Assembly (NCBI GenBank): GCA_948567375.1
Contig: OX419762.1
Location: 13,336,001 to 13,400,000, forward strand
Direction of reading: 5' to 3'
Source: Lunularia cruciata
Taxonomy: Eukaryota; Streptophyta; Marchantiopsida; Lunulariales; Lunulariaceae
DNA: 64,000 bases
The notes under the pieces are model-generated. The model was not told the DNA's origin and made no database searches. It was given only the letters and a program-made list of their open reading frames with translations. The position numbers were made by a program, and so were the translations under genes. Of the stretch, positions 32,605 through 42,880 are shown in pieces (position 1 is the first letter of the stretch; the number at the start of each line of letters is the position of its first letter).

Positions 32605-35431
32605 TGTGGTACCCACATTTTTGGTTTTTGATAGTTTCTAAGAAAAAGTGTATTTTAAAGTAGAAAAGGAAGATAGATGAAGAGAAGTGTTGTGTTTTGG
32701 AACCACAGTAAAAATTCTGATCTGACCTGAGGAAGTAGACTTTGGATTGGACTTGGAAGGATAGAAGATCCAAAGTGAATACACTTTGTATCAAAATGAG
32801 AAACCTGATCTGAGTATTCTTAACAAACTGACTCAGGCCATACCAACCAAGAAGGTATACTTGAAGATAAATTCAAAATTGACAAGAGTAACTCGTTTAG
32901 AAGATGTGATTCTTGACTAAATTTTGATTGAAGAATGACAATGAATCGGATGAGTGTAAAATCAAGACTTTTCAAGAAGAAGATGATGATGATGAAAAAG
33001 AAGAAGATGAATCTAATGATGAGGACTTGGAGGAGGAGATGGCCCTATAGAGTAAATAGTAAACTAGTTGAAGGAAGAAGAAGAAGCAGATGATGATGAT
33101 GAAAAAGAAGAAGATGATGATAATGATGAAGACTTGGAGGAGGAGATGACTCTATAGAGTAAACAGTAAACTAGTGGAAGTGAGGGCAAACCCAAAGTAG
33201 AGCAGCCAACGGAAGAGGAGGCTAAAGAAGGTTTAGATCAAGAGTTCCATGCATAGATTGATTGCATGGAAGGAGGCAACAAACCTTGTATGGATTTGCC
33301 GGAGGAAGATATTCCAGAAAGGAAGGACAAATTCTAGATGGTGTTCTAGAGGGGAGTGTGATATCAAAGCCTTTTCAAGGCTATAAAAGCTGGACCCAAT
33401 GAGGCCAAAGCCAAAGAAAAGGAAAGCTTGGAGAATGTCAACTTGAAAGTGAAAAGATCAAGACTTTGGGTTGTAATGTTAGTGACAAGTGCAGAAGATG
33501 AAGGAGAAGTAGAAAAGAACACATTCCAAGGAGTGAATTATCTATCAAGTGTAGTCTGTTCATTGTTAATGTATTTACAAGAGTGGATCCCAGACTAGAA
33601 GAAGGAGTATCCAGAAGTAAAGAACAAGCGTCAGTTGGTGAAGTCGTTCAAAGACAAGAACTTGCAATTAAAGGCAAGGTTATCAAAGAGCAAGGAGGAA
33701 GCTAAGGTATTATGGGTCAATGCAAAAATTTGACAAAAATATCTTGATCTTTTGTAGGAAAGCCTTAAGCAACATGGTGGCTACCTAGAGTGCCAAAAGG
33801 AGGAGTTGAAGGAGCAAAAAGTAGAGTTGGAGAAGTTGTAGAAGAACTTTGACTATGCTCAAATGGAATTGAATAATCAAAAGGATCAACTTGAGATGCA
33901 TGAACAAGCCTTGGAGGAGTTCAGACAAGTTGCAATGGAGAAGGATCCAGCTTGGTACAAGGAGCTTGCAAGTAGAACATGAGAGGAGTAGAGGCTGAAT
34001 GAGTTGATGAAGCAAGGAGAAGCTCATATTGCTAAGGAGTTGGAGGAAGGAAGAAAGTTAGAGGTGGGAGTATGTTGAGGAGCTATAAGTACTTCATGTG
34101 AAGTTGGATGAAGAGGTGACTCAAGGTGAGTCACACCTAGAGAAGGGTGGGTTGGATGAAAAAAGTGAGATTGCTATACAACTAAAGGCAATACTCAGTA
34201 TTGTGGCCAAGGCAAAGTTGGAAGAGGCCTATCTACACAAGCTAAAGTTGCTTGTGCAAGAAACCAGAAGAAGGAAAGCAAGAGATAGAAAATTGAATTT
34301 GTTGTTAATTTGCCTTAGAGATAGCATAAATATGAAAATGACAAAAGTAGGAACTAATGTATGTGTTAGTTTAGATTTAGTTAGAAATGGAGTGGTGCAG
34401 CTAGTCTCACTTGTATGCTAAGTGAAAGTAGAGTGACCTGATCCAAAGTAGTCAAGATCAAAGTGCAAGTGACTTTGGATGAGTGATCAAAGTTGTTTGA
34501 ATCAATAAGGATAGACAAGGAAGAAATAGTTAGGACAATTACAACTTTAGTTTGAGTTTAGACTGAAGATGTGACCGCAAAAGAAGAAGTAGAAGTAGAT
34601 GATGAACCCAAGATGCAGGAGGCACTTGTAGGTAATTCAAGTGAAGAAGCTAAAGTCAAGGTAGTACTCGGATTGGATTAGGAGTAATACATTTCAGATT
34701 TGAAGTGTTGGAATGATGCTTCATATCTAGAGATTTGTAGGAAGTAGTTGAAGTAGTTAAGACAATTTTTCTAACTATTGAGTTCTCTACCTATTTTAAG
34801 CATTCATTTGCAGTGTATTGTATTCAATATTGAAGTTGAATAAAGTGAAGTGTTGAACTCAATGCTCGTCATTGTGGCTTAAGTCCAAGTTTCAATCATG
34901 TGTTTCCTTTGTGAGTGTGTTGAGAATTTTGGATTGTAGTTTAGAGATTGTTAGATGTTGGATTCTACATCTCTGAATTTTCCTCTATGTTTGATCTTAA
35001 GCAATTGCAGCAATGCCTTGATGGATCTGTGAGAGCTATAGTGTTAGTAGTATCTATCACTTGTGATTACAAGCATTAGATTGATGCCAAGTCATTTGAC
35101 TTAGGAAGTTGTACCTTCATTGAAGAGGTGGAATGCAATTTTAAGGTGAAGTAGCCTTCTTTGAATCAATTGAATCATTACAATTGAGATTGAATTGGAA
35201 ATAGTTTGATGAGTTGTGACTTGTGGTGACATTTAGTTGCAACAAGACTATGATTTAGTGCTTGTTACTCTCTTTTGGGTGTGGTTTCTACCCAAGAGAC
35301 TAAAGACAAAATTAAGAAGAACTATATTTTTACATTTTACTTTGTATTTGATCATTCTTGGCCAATATCTTTGTGGGAACAAATGATTACTCATCAATTA
35401 TTGCAAAATTGATACTTGATGTGTTGTCACA
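32605..35431 (+). mobile_element. Plus-strand solo LTR inserted in the minus-strand LTR
   Basis: Begins TGTGGTACCCACATTTTTGG and ends GTGTTGTCACA. Flanks ATCAT (32600-32604) and ATCAC (35432-35436) match at 4 of 5 bases. It is about 2.8 kb, shorter than the 3.8-kb LTRs and more diverged, hence a related subfamily. A promoter-like CTATTTTAAGC is at about 34790. No internal region is present, as expected after LTR-LTR recombination. Confidence 0.8.
32930..34690 (+). pseudogene. Coiled-coil reading frame inside the solo LTR
   Basis: Diverged relative of the LTR frame. An acidic repeat (EEDDDDEKEEDE-like, 32970-33170) occurs twice, followed by Lys/Glu-rich segments (33590-34080). The distal block 34098-34421 reads LKAILSIVAKAKLEEAYLHKLKLLVQETRRRK and MKMTKVGTNVCVSLDLV. 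The same phrases occur antisense near 17755-17546 and 62880-63000, so the distal domain is the best-conserved part. Confidence 0.55.
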
Positions 35432-35594
35432 ATCACACTCCCAATCAAAGATGATTCATGTAGGCTCTTTAGCGCCTCATCCTAAAACTAGCCTCCAATT
35501 GGCTTCAGTCCATTAGTTTGAGTTTCCTCTCTTCTCTTCCTCACTTGGACTTTCCTCACAATTACTTGTGGCAATATCTATCATGAAACTTGAA

Positions 35595-35945
35595 AAACTG
35601 AAATTCTAATTCCCAAGCGCCAGACGAGCTCTACGGAGGTGACAAATGAGCGCCTGCCCTGGCACCATGTGCCCTTCCTTTGCACCCCCTTTCGATCCTC
35701 ATGAGACGGAGGGTCCGAGGACTGCACTCACTTCGTCACAATGGTTGAAGGAAGAGCACCGCCGCCACGGTGGGTGGAGTCTCGTTCCTCAAAGCTAGCG
35801 CTTTCCTCCGGTCGATACCCTTTGGAACGTAGTGCTGCCTCTCATCACAATAATGTCTCGGTCGAAACCGTCCGAGGAGTGCTCAGTCGGGCCGGCTCCA
35901 AGAAAGAGGCCGATGCTACTTACAATGCCAAAATATTGATCCAAA
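35595..35945. other. GC-richer insert inside the split minus-strand LTR
   Basis: LTR homology stops near 35595 and resumes near 35945. The 350 bp between is GC-rich with CpG-containing phrases (GCCGCCACGG, GGGCCGGC), unlike its surroundings. An open frame spans 35741-36115 but has no recognised domain. Confidence 0.5.
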
Positions 35946-36595
35946 GTTGGCTCAAGACTTTAAATCACGCCACCATGTCAATTTGTCTAATAGCAGGATT
36001 TTGGACCAAAATGGCCAAATCCTATCATCCTCCCTTGAACAATATCATGTTTCTCTCTTGCTTGATTGCCTTCACACATAGGAACCCTATGACTCAACTT
36101 GTGATTCTAACATGATTCTCTATCTACACAAAGCTATAGAATTATCTTTAAACACTGCAAAATCCTCTTGACAAAGTCTTGATTTTATACTCCTTTGGAT
36201 CTCAATCATTCTTTAATCAAAACTCAATCAAAAATCACACGCAATGCATGTGTTACTCTTGTAACTATTTTGTATAGTCCCACACAAAGTAACCATTCAT
36301 GTTGATGTGTACCTTCTTGATTGGTACGATCTAAGTCAAGATTGCAGTTAAAGATCTTTGGGTTGGGTGTCATCATCTTGATATGATGTATCCTCACTTT
36401 GGGTTTTCCATCCTCCCAAGTCCAATTTGAATCTTCTTTCCTTTAATACAAAGTCAACTTCCCTTGGGTCAGATCAGATCTCCTACTTTGGATTTGAACA
36501 CACCAATTCTTTTTATCTAACCTCCTTTTCTACTTAAAAATACACCTTCTATCCTAAAAAATATGAAAAACAAAAAATATGGGTATCACATCTTT

Positions 36596-38930
36596 GCATG
36601 GAAAGAAGAACATTAGGGGGAGGTTTTAGGACCAAATAACTTACCTTCAAAAGCAATAACTCTAGAAATTCAATGGAATCAACTAGATGTGAGCATAGAG
36701 GTAAGGTCTAAGGCCTTGTTCAAGGATGATAAGACCAATAATAGTTGGTTGGTATGGGCGATACCAATCTTGCTCAAAGAGCCATTGCCAAGGCAACAAT
36801 GAAACTATTCAACCCAAAACACACAACATACTTGAACAATAGCCATTTTTTATTCTTTGAGTACCTATATGAAGGAAGGCACATCAATTGGCTGAGATGT
36901 TCTACAAGTGGACTTGCACCCTATTAGGGGCCATGAATGAAAATGAAGAGGTAACACTTCTCATTTCCTTTGTCCTTCACTTCTACATGGGCTTGAATTT
37001 GCTTACTAAGGAGGAGATGAAGAGCTATTCTTCCCTTTTCTTCCCTTCTTGGATACTTTGTGTTGCATCCAAATGCAAATTTTATGTACAACAAGTACAA
37101 AGTTTAAAATCAAAAATTCAAAGCAACAAGGAATTTTGTAAAGTTAGAAGAGGCCAACAACATGCTTGGCTACAAGAAGAAGCACAAAATTCCTACTAGG
37201 CTGAAGGTAATGGCCAAGAAGGCAGGAATGAGCTCACAAGTGATTGAAGACTCCACATAAGAGGAGGACATAGCTCTAGACTAGCACAAAGGGTGCAAGC
37301 AATGAGCCATTCACCTAAATTATGCTCATTGGATGATGAATGGAAGAAGAACAAGGAAGAACATGTCCAATCACCGTGGCAACCAAGAGCACGGGTAAAG
37401 AAGGAGACAAGGAGTATCAAGAAGAAGGAGTAGAATCCAACATTGGGAAGAACAATGACAAAGCAAGGCTAAGAAGAGGACATCAACAAAGAGGTGAGAC
37501 CTCAAGAGCCACAAGGTACAAGGGAAGTTGATAATGAGGTATCAAAGTTGATGAAGACAAAAGAAGTACATTAGGACAAAGGTGTACTCAAGGGAGAAGA
37601 ACTACACCAAGATGAGGGTGTACTTGGAAACAAAGAAGTACTCCAAGACTTAAGGCACATTCCAAGTGGAAGAGGTACTTGGTGACAAAAGAGAGTCCAA
37701 GGAAAGGTACCCCTAGACCCAAAACACATGACCAAGAATGTTCCACCATCACTTCTAGAAAGATTGGAGGATCAATAATTGTCATTGACAAGCCATGGAG
37801 ATAGAAGGAGAATATGTGAAGCCATCAATGCCGAGTGACAAGAAGGTGAGTGCACTCCACAGTTCTTGTTAGAAAGGATGGAGTGTGTGCCTATTTCTAG
37901 CTTGATAATCCATATAGCAGGGTTTGCAATATTCCAGACTACCCCTAGTCCTTCAACATGTTGCCTTGCTTGTTTGGAACCCTTGAGGATCCAACATCTT
38001 AGTCAAGAAATAAATGTCTCCTACTCAAGCCCTTGTATTCTTATTGCATGTTTTCTCACCAACTACTCAACTAGACATTCAATTGATTACTTCAAAATTC
38101 AAACAATTGATATCAAGCAGTACTTGTGCCTAATCTTCAATTATCAAAAAGTGAACAATGGGCTTAAGCCATGAGTATTATTTCCATCTCCACCTCACTA
38201 GGGGATCTTGTGTGGCAGTTTTTTGTAAATCTTGGATTTGTATCTGCATTGTACAATGCTAATCTTAACTGCCTTCTTAATCCTATCCTTAATGTGGTGC
38301 ACTTAAGAGTTCTTTCATATTGGGGAAGGTGTTGGTTCTTCCCTATTTATAGCTTGTAAAATTACCCATCCTTGGGACTACCACCCCAAACAAGCAAGGC
38401 AACATGTTGAAGGACTATGGGTAGTTTGGAGCATTGATAGTACAGCATGCATCAAAAGATTGGCCACATAAATAGTTTAGGGGCTCCTTTTAAATTTTGC
38501 CTTTTTGGGAAGGATAGCATGTAGTTTCCAAAGTGGTAGTTGGCAGAATGATAGGACCTTTGTAGCAAATTGACCATTGGGGTAGTACCAACTTACCGGT
38601 TTGTAATCTTTGGGGTGAAATGACCTATGGGGCAAAGATTCACTTCCTGTTGTAGGGAAGTGAATCATAACCTTACGGACTAAATTGGAACAGATCTATC
38701 ATGATAGTGATTTTAGTTTTCCTTTTTTTTGCAGTGTGGCATTGTGCGGGACACTACTCTCTTTTGGGAGTAGTTCTTGCCCAAGAGGTTAAACTAGAAA
38801 TAATAGATGGATAGTGACATTATGACACTCCTTTTCATTTCTTATCAATTTCAACCCCTTTTCCTTGAGGAAATGATTGGTTCTTATCATTTATACTGTT
38901 AGTACGTCAACACGCGGGTTTGTCACAATT
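36596..38930 (+). other. Decayed LTR-type DNA with another coiled-coil family frame
   Basis: 36745-37200 encodes LAQRAIAKATMKLFNPKHT, FLFFEYLYEGRHINW and, in another frame, FYMGLNLLTKEEMKSY, matching the frame at 12.0-12.4 kb. Lys/Glu-rich sequence continues to about 37600. The stretch ends with the 14.9-kb-like segment (38735-38925) and GGGTTTGTCACA, an LTR-type terminus. A MITE-like element is inserted at 37933-38430. Confidence 0.5.
37933..38430. mobile_element. MITE-like element with 45-bp terminal inverted repeats
   Basis: 37933-37977 and 38386-38430 are inverted copies over 45 bases with two mismatches (core TCCTTCAACATGTTGCCTTG). The total is 498 bp with no transposase. A weak extension of the arms (AAT..T) continues a few bases outward. 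I could not fix the target duplication. The size and long arms fit a non-autonomous DNA transposon. Confidence 0.8.
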
Positions 38931-38934
38931 ACTA

Positions 38935-39136
38935 TTTGCTCTTGTGTATTACTTAATAATCTCATGAACCCCATATGGAAAAGCAAAGAATGCCAAAATC
39001 TACACTCAAACAAGTTGTATACAAGCTATGACAAGTTTGCTCTTGTGTATTACTTAAGAATCTCATGAACCCCATATGGAAAAGCAAAGAATGCCAAAAT
39101 CTACACTCAAACAAGTTGTATAGAAGCTATAACAAG
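38935..39136. repeat. 101-bp direct tandem duplication
   Basis: Two nearly identical units (38935-39035, 39036-39136) sharing CTCTTGTGTATTACTTAA, ATCTCATGAACCCCATATGG and ATGCCAAAATCTACACTC. Only a handful of differences, so it is recent compared with its surroundings. Confidence 0.95.
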
Positions 39137-39329
39137 TTTGATGGAGGTTTCAATCAAGTTGTATAAAACCTATAAAAAGTTTGATGGAATCTCCGTGGGT
39201 ACCCTCATAACGAGGATCGAAACTCCCTAGTTTTATGGGAACTCCATAGATTGAAACCCCTTATGCCTTTGGATTTTACTCTCGTATGGACGTCAATTAT
39301 TTTAAACACACACACATTTCTAATGGATA

Positions 39330-39373
39330 CTTCCTTTGAATTACCCGCTAGCTTCCTTTGAATTACCCGCTAG
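39330..39373. repeat. 22-bp unit repeated twice
   Basis: Perfect head-to-tail copies beginning CTTCCTTTGAATTACCCGCT (39330-39351 and 39352-39373). Confidence 0.95.
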
Positions 39374-39475
39374 CTACTGGATAGGAAGAATCCTATATGA
39401 ATCCTCATAGGGCCCTATAATGTATCATGTATCATAGAGCAACAAGAAAAGTTAGAACTAAGAAAAAAGAAAAAA

Positions 39476-40510
39476 GGGCAACCGCGTAGGGAAAATGAAG
39501 GATGGGAAGACCCCATCAAGCCGTACAAGGGAGAGACAAAAAAGGTAACATGGGGCTAAGCCCCAATAGAGTCTGTATGAGAAATCTGCCCTACCGCACC
39601 TAAGATATCCGAGCTATGCAAGTCGTATTGTCTACACACAACTGGAGCATCAGAAGAAACATCACCTAATGTGATTGCTCTCCTATGGATTGCACCAGCC
39701 ACTGCCCTCTGTAGAGCAATGGACACACGTTGTCTAAAGTAAGCTACAAAGTTTGAGAGCGAGAGTGGTACCCCCTGATGCCTAACATGATAAGCTCTCG
39801 TGCACTCCCTAACAAATGTGTCAAATTCCGTGTCCATTGCTCCATATAACTCCAAGGCTAGAGGAACAAAGAGGTGACCTCGATGCATGCCCCTATACTT
39901 GGAGACCTTGCAACCTGTTGCTGCACTCGCCGCCCATCCAAGGGGATGGGTAATCACTCCCTCTGAAACTGTATCTCGCGTAGGGTCCGTGACCACGACA
40001 TCCGCTATTGTCACCTGATCATCTCGGACCAAGTATAAGTCTGCCCTGACACGTGTCATCTGCAACGCATACGAACGCTCCCTCCAAGCCAAATATCCAC
40101 TCTCTCGCACCATAGCAAACACTATGTCTCTAATGGCATCATGGGTAGTTATCCTCTGACCTCCAAAAAGACACCGTGTCATGTGGACCGCCGCTGCATC
40201 TAGTGTAGAACCACACTCACAAGTGAGTAGTGAAGATACAGATGGGTGGACCAAACCTAGGCGAAACCTCATCGTTGTAGAGAAAGTAGCCGATGCGAAT
40301 CGGAAAGCACTAATGCATGGTCGAGCTAGGATCCACGAGCCTGCACCCTTGCCGGAGCAAGAGCGTAAACGTGCTCTAGTAACTTGAAGAATGAACGAGT
40401 CAACTAAGAGAGAATGCAGCGTATGTTCACACTATCGCTCCATCAAGAAAGACTGTAGACCTCTAGTCCAATCTGATCGTCAAATTGGACTAGAGGTCCA
40501 ATCTGACGAT
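39476..40510 (-). mobile_element. LINE-type retrotransposon copy C, C-terminal part with nuclease-like domain
   Basis: The frame is open from about 40430 to the stop at 39556. It starts in the usual end of the reverse transcriptase (SGKGAGSWI...), then MRFRLGLVHP. From the Met at 40272 there are 238 residues. A Cys/His cluster has C18, C20, H30 and C34, followed by HDAIRD at 44-49. R76, D78, D91 and T95-x-P97 in the pattern RxD...DVxVTxP resemble a restriction-like (PD-(D/E)xK) endonuclease end as seen in R2-type LINEs. The protein would bind and nick target DNA. The catalytic polymerase part is missing, so the element is dead. The long stop-free stretch makes this the best-preserved of the three copies. 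Confidence 0.8.
40459..40497. repeat. Perfect 14-bp inverted repeat, 11-nt loop
   Basis: ACCTCTAGTCCAAT (40459-40472) and its reverse complement (40484-40497). Copy A has only the left half (about 2166-2177), so the right half is a local inverted duplication at the truncated 5' end of LINE copy C. Confidence 0.9.
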
Positions 40511-40559
40511 AGTGAAGCAAACTAAGAAAAACAAATTAAGAAAAATGAACAATGAATAG

Positions 40560-42550
40560 CACGAAAAATGAATCATGGCGGAGCATGACTGAGAAACTCA
40601 AACGCTACTATGCTCTCTCAAACTGCGGCTTGCGTGCAACCTGCCTTACGGCGTCGGGTCCGGCTCTTCCTTTCCAGATGTGACTACACCAAGGCCGTTG
40701 ACGTAGTTTGTCATGGTGTCACTGAATGAGACCTACTGATACTCACACCACTGTACGTCCCTACAATTCCGCTTTAAAAGCAAGGGACATAATCCGTTGT
40801 ACAAGAACCATCGCGCAGCCGAAATTCTTTTGCGCCGAAAACTGGACTTGATCGATGTGGAATATTACGAAACAAGATATCGAAACAACTATCGTTAATT
40901 ATTCATCTTGTTTCCGCCGGTCGCTTTGAATTCGTGTTAAAGGCCGCGTTCCTCGATTTGGTGGTCAACTCCAGCAAGGCAGTACTTATCTCCTCACCAT
41001 TATTGTATCGCTGAGAGCTATGGACCTTGAAGCTCCGTAACGGCTTAATTAGCTTATATATAAGTCGTCGTGTGAACGTCTTCTGTGACCAACGGCTATA
41101 GACCCTATCTGAGGGTACGGTCGAGAAACGAGCATTGTCAGTACAGTGGACATACACGAGAATACCCAAGAATGAATCTGAGTCACTTTGTGGAGTGTTC
41201 TCCGGTCATTGTACACTCCAGAAACCAAATATTGGTGTTCCAAGATTTTCCGGTTCTATGATGCCACCCTGTGGGTATGTCTTAAGTTCTAGAAGTAACT
41301 AAAGTACCTGAAGTGCCCGAGTGGACTCAGTGGAGAGTACAGTCCGCTGTATATCTGTCGCGTACCACAAGGCATATGCTGGACACCAGCCGTTCAAAAG
41401 ATTGAGCCGGGGGCGAGATTCATACTGCACGGTTTGAGACCCCAGCTCGTTTATCTTCTGAGAAAGTACTGGAAGCAGTCGAAGCATATCGCTGAAGTAT
41501 CCCACATCGAAGACGACGAGAAGCTGAAAACGAAGAACGACATGTCAGTAAGGGTAATGCAGAATCGAAGCTGTGAGCAACAGCGTGTGTTCTGCTTGGA
41601 AAGCGGCAAAGACTTCGTAGATATGTTGCTGAGTGTTCTCATGACGCCAGTTGAAGCAGCACTGAAGGCACCTGAAGGAGGTTTAGTAGATGGTACGAAC
41701 AAATGGCTCTGCAACATGTATGTGAGCCTGAAGAGGGTGGAGGACTCGGATTTCCTGAAGGCAAGGAAAACCTTATTTCTCCTTCATCTCCTGCAATAAA
41801 GGCTAATGGCTTTCAGTGTGTCACTGCTTCGGCCCACAGAAACTGTTCCCTTCACTGTGAGAACCATTGATGTGATTGGTGTACAGCAGCACCCTGGCAG
41901 ATTTGCAAAGATATACTTTGCATGAAACGACCTTCTCTTGTGAAGAGACACTACATGAACAGCTGCTGCTGCGCCTCTGGAGAGACACTACAAGAACAGC
42001 TGCTGCCGCGCAAGTAAGAGAAGTCTCCATATTCTTGAATCCAAGTCATCTACAGCAGCTCCACTGAAACAATCGTCTAATCATAAGAAGGGTTTCGGTG
42101 AGGCAGGAACTATTTGCGTAGTCAAAGAAGATCTTTCCATCATGAAGTCAACCACTATCTTCAGCATCGCTATGCACGAATCTGAAGTTACGACAGGCTC
42201 CAGGATCTGGACAAGAAATCAATTTGACGTCGGGAGGGCAGAGGTAAGTAACCAACAGCTGACCAAGTGCATTACTCCATTCAGAAGCAAGAACAATTCC
42301 GAAGTTTTCTGATCACTAGTGCCTGACATCTAATTCACTTCGTTGCTTGATACATAAACGGATGCAAGAGGACGTGCCTCTGCTGGTTTCCCGCTGAATT
42401 TATTTTGGAGAGTTTTAGGCATTGCTCGTGCGCGCAGCTTTGTGGTCAAATACGCCATTCTCTGATGTCTTCAATCCTCTCTGTAAGTTACAGAGTTTTA
42501 GTAGTACCAAAAGTAGATGACAGACATCTAGACATCAACTGACCGTGTTT
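40560..42550 (+). pseudogene. DUF674-like gene copy C, broken
   Basis: Best frame 41434-41799 (121 codons): VFCLESGKDFVDMLLSVL, TPVEAALKAPEGG and LCNMYVSLKRVEDSDFL match the DUF674 pattern (KKVLFAE.GKDFVDFLFSLL, then NLYESV). A second block near 42100-42235 encodes CVVKEDLSIMKSTTIFSIA, equal to the C-terminal block of copy A, then shifts frame. Between them are stops and a duplicated GAGACACTAC...GAACAGCTGCTGC segment (41944-42008). The 5' flank 40560-41060 matches the reverse complement of 4515-4000. LINE copy C ends immediately upstream. The length is as expected for the gene, but it cannot encode an intact protein in one frame, unless introns that I cannot define remove the breaks. Confidence 0.65.
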
Positions 42551-42880
42551 GCAATGTGCTTTAAAATCCCCTTGATGCCATGGGGACGCAGATTACCGTC
42601 CAAGGCCTTGGAAATTTAAGGTACTGCCGAAAAGTTAAAGCGTAGGGAAGCACTAGTGAGTTACTATATGCGATAGAAAAACTGCCCCAGTTTGTCCGAG
42701 TAAAACGAGGTTTTTAAACTTCCGTATCATGCATCGTTCTGTGTATATACCCCTCCATACCCCTATGATATTATTTACCATGGGGTCATTGACACACCCT
42801 TACAATTACATCAGACGAAGTCTTAAAGACAGTCGAACCTCATGATTGGACGATAGCATAAGTTGATGTCCCCATTTTGG
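42550..42880. other. No gene recognised
   Basis: Flank of DUF674-like copy C. Only short frames. Confidence 0.4.

Larger units (their letters stand above)
15436..36590 (-). mobile_element. Minus-strand solo LTR, split by later insertions
   Basis: Pieces of one long LTR in reverse orientation occur at 15436-15640, 16300-18157, 31452-32604, 35432-35595 and 35945-36590, about 4.0 kb in all. The left end reads TGTGACAAC (complement of GTTGTCACA) and the right end GGGTATCACA (complement of TGTGATACCC). Flanking 5-mers CCTTT (15431-15435) and TCTTT (36591-36595) match at 4 of 5 bases. The pieces are contiguous in LTR order, so one LTR was cut by the full-length element at 18158, the solo LTR at 32605 and two GC-richer inserts. 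No internal region accompanies it. Confidence 0.8.

Noticed and set aside
41434-42550. DUF674-like copy C as a functional gene
   Set aside because: The N-terminal block ends in a stop and the C-terminal block is frameshifted. No plausible intron that would rescue it could be defined by eye.
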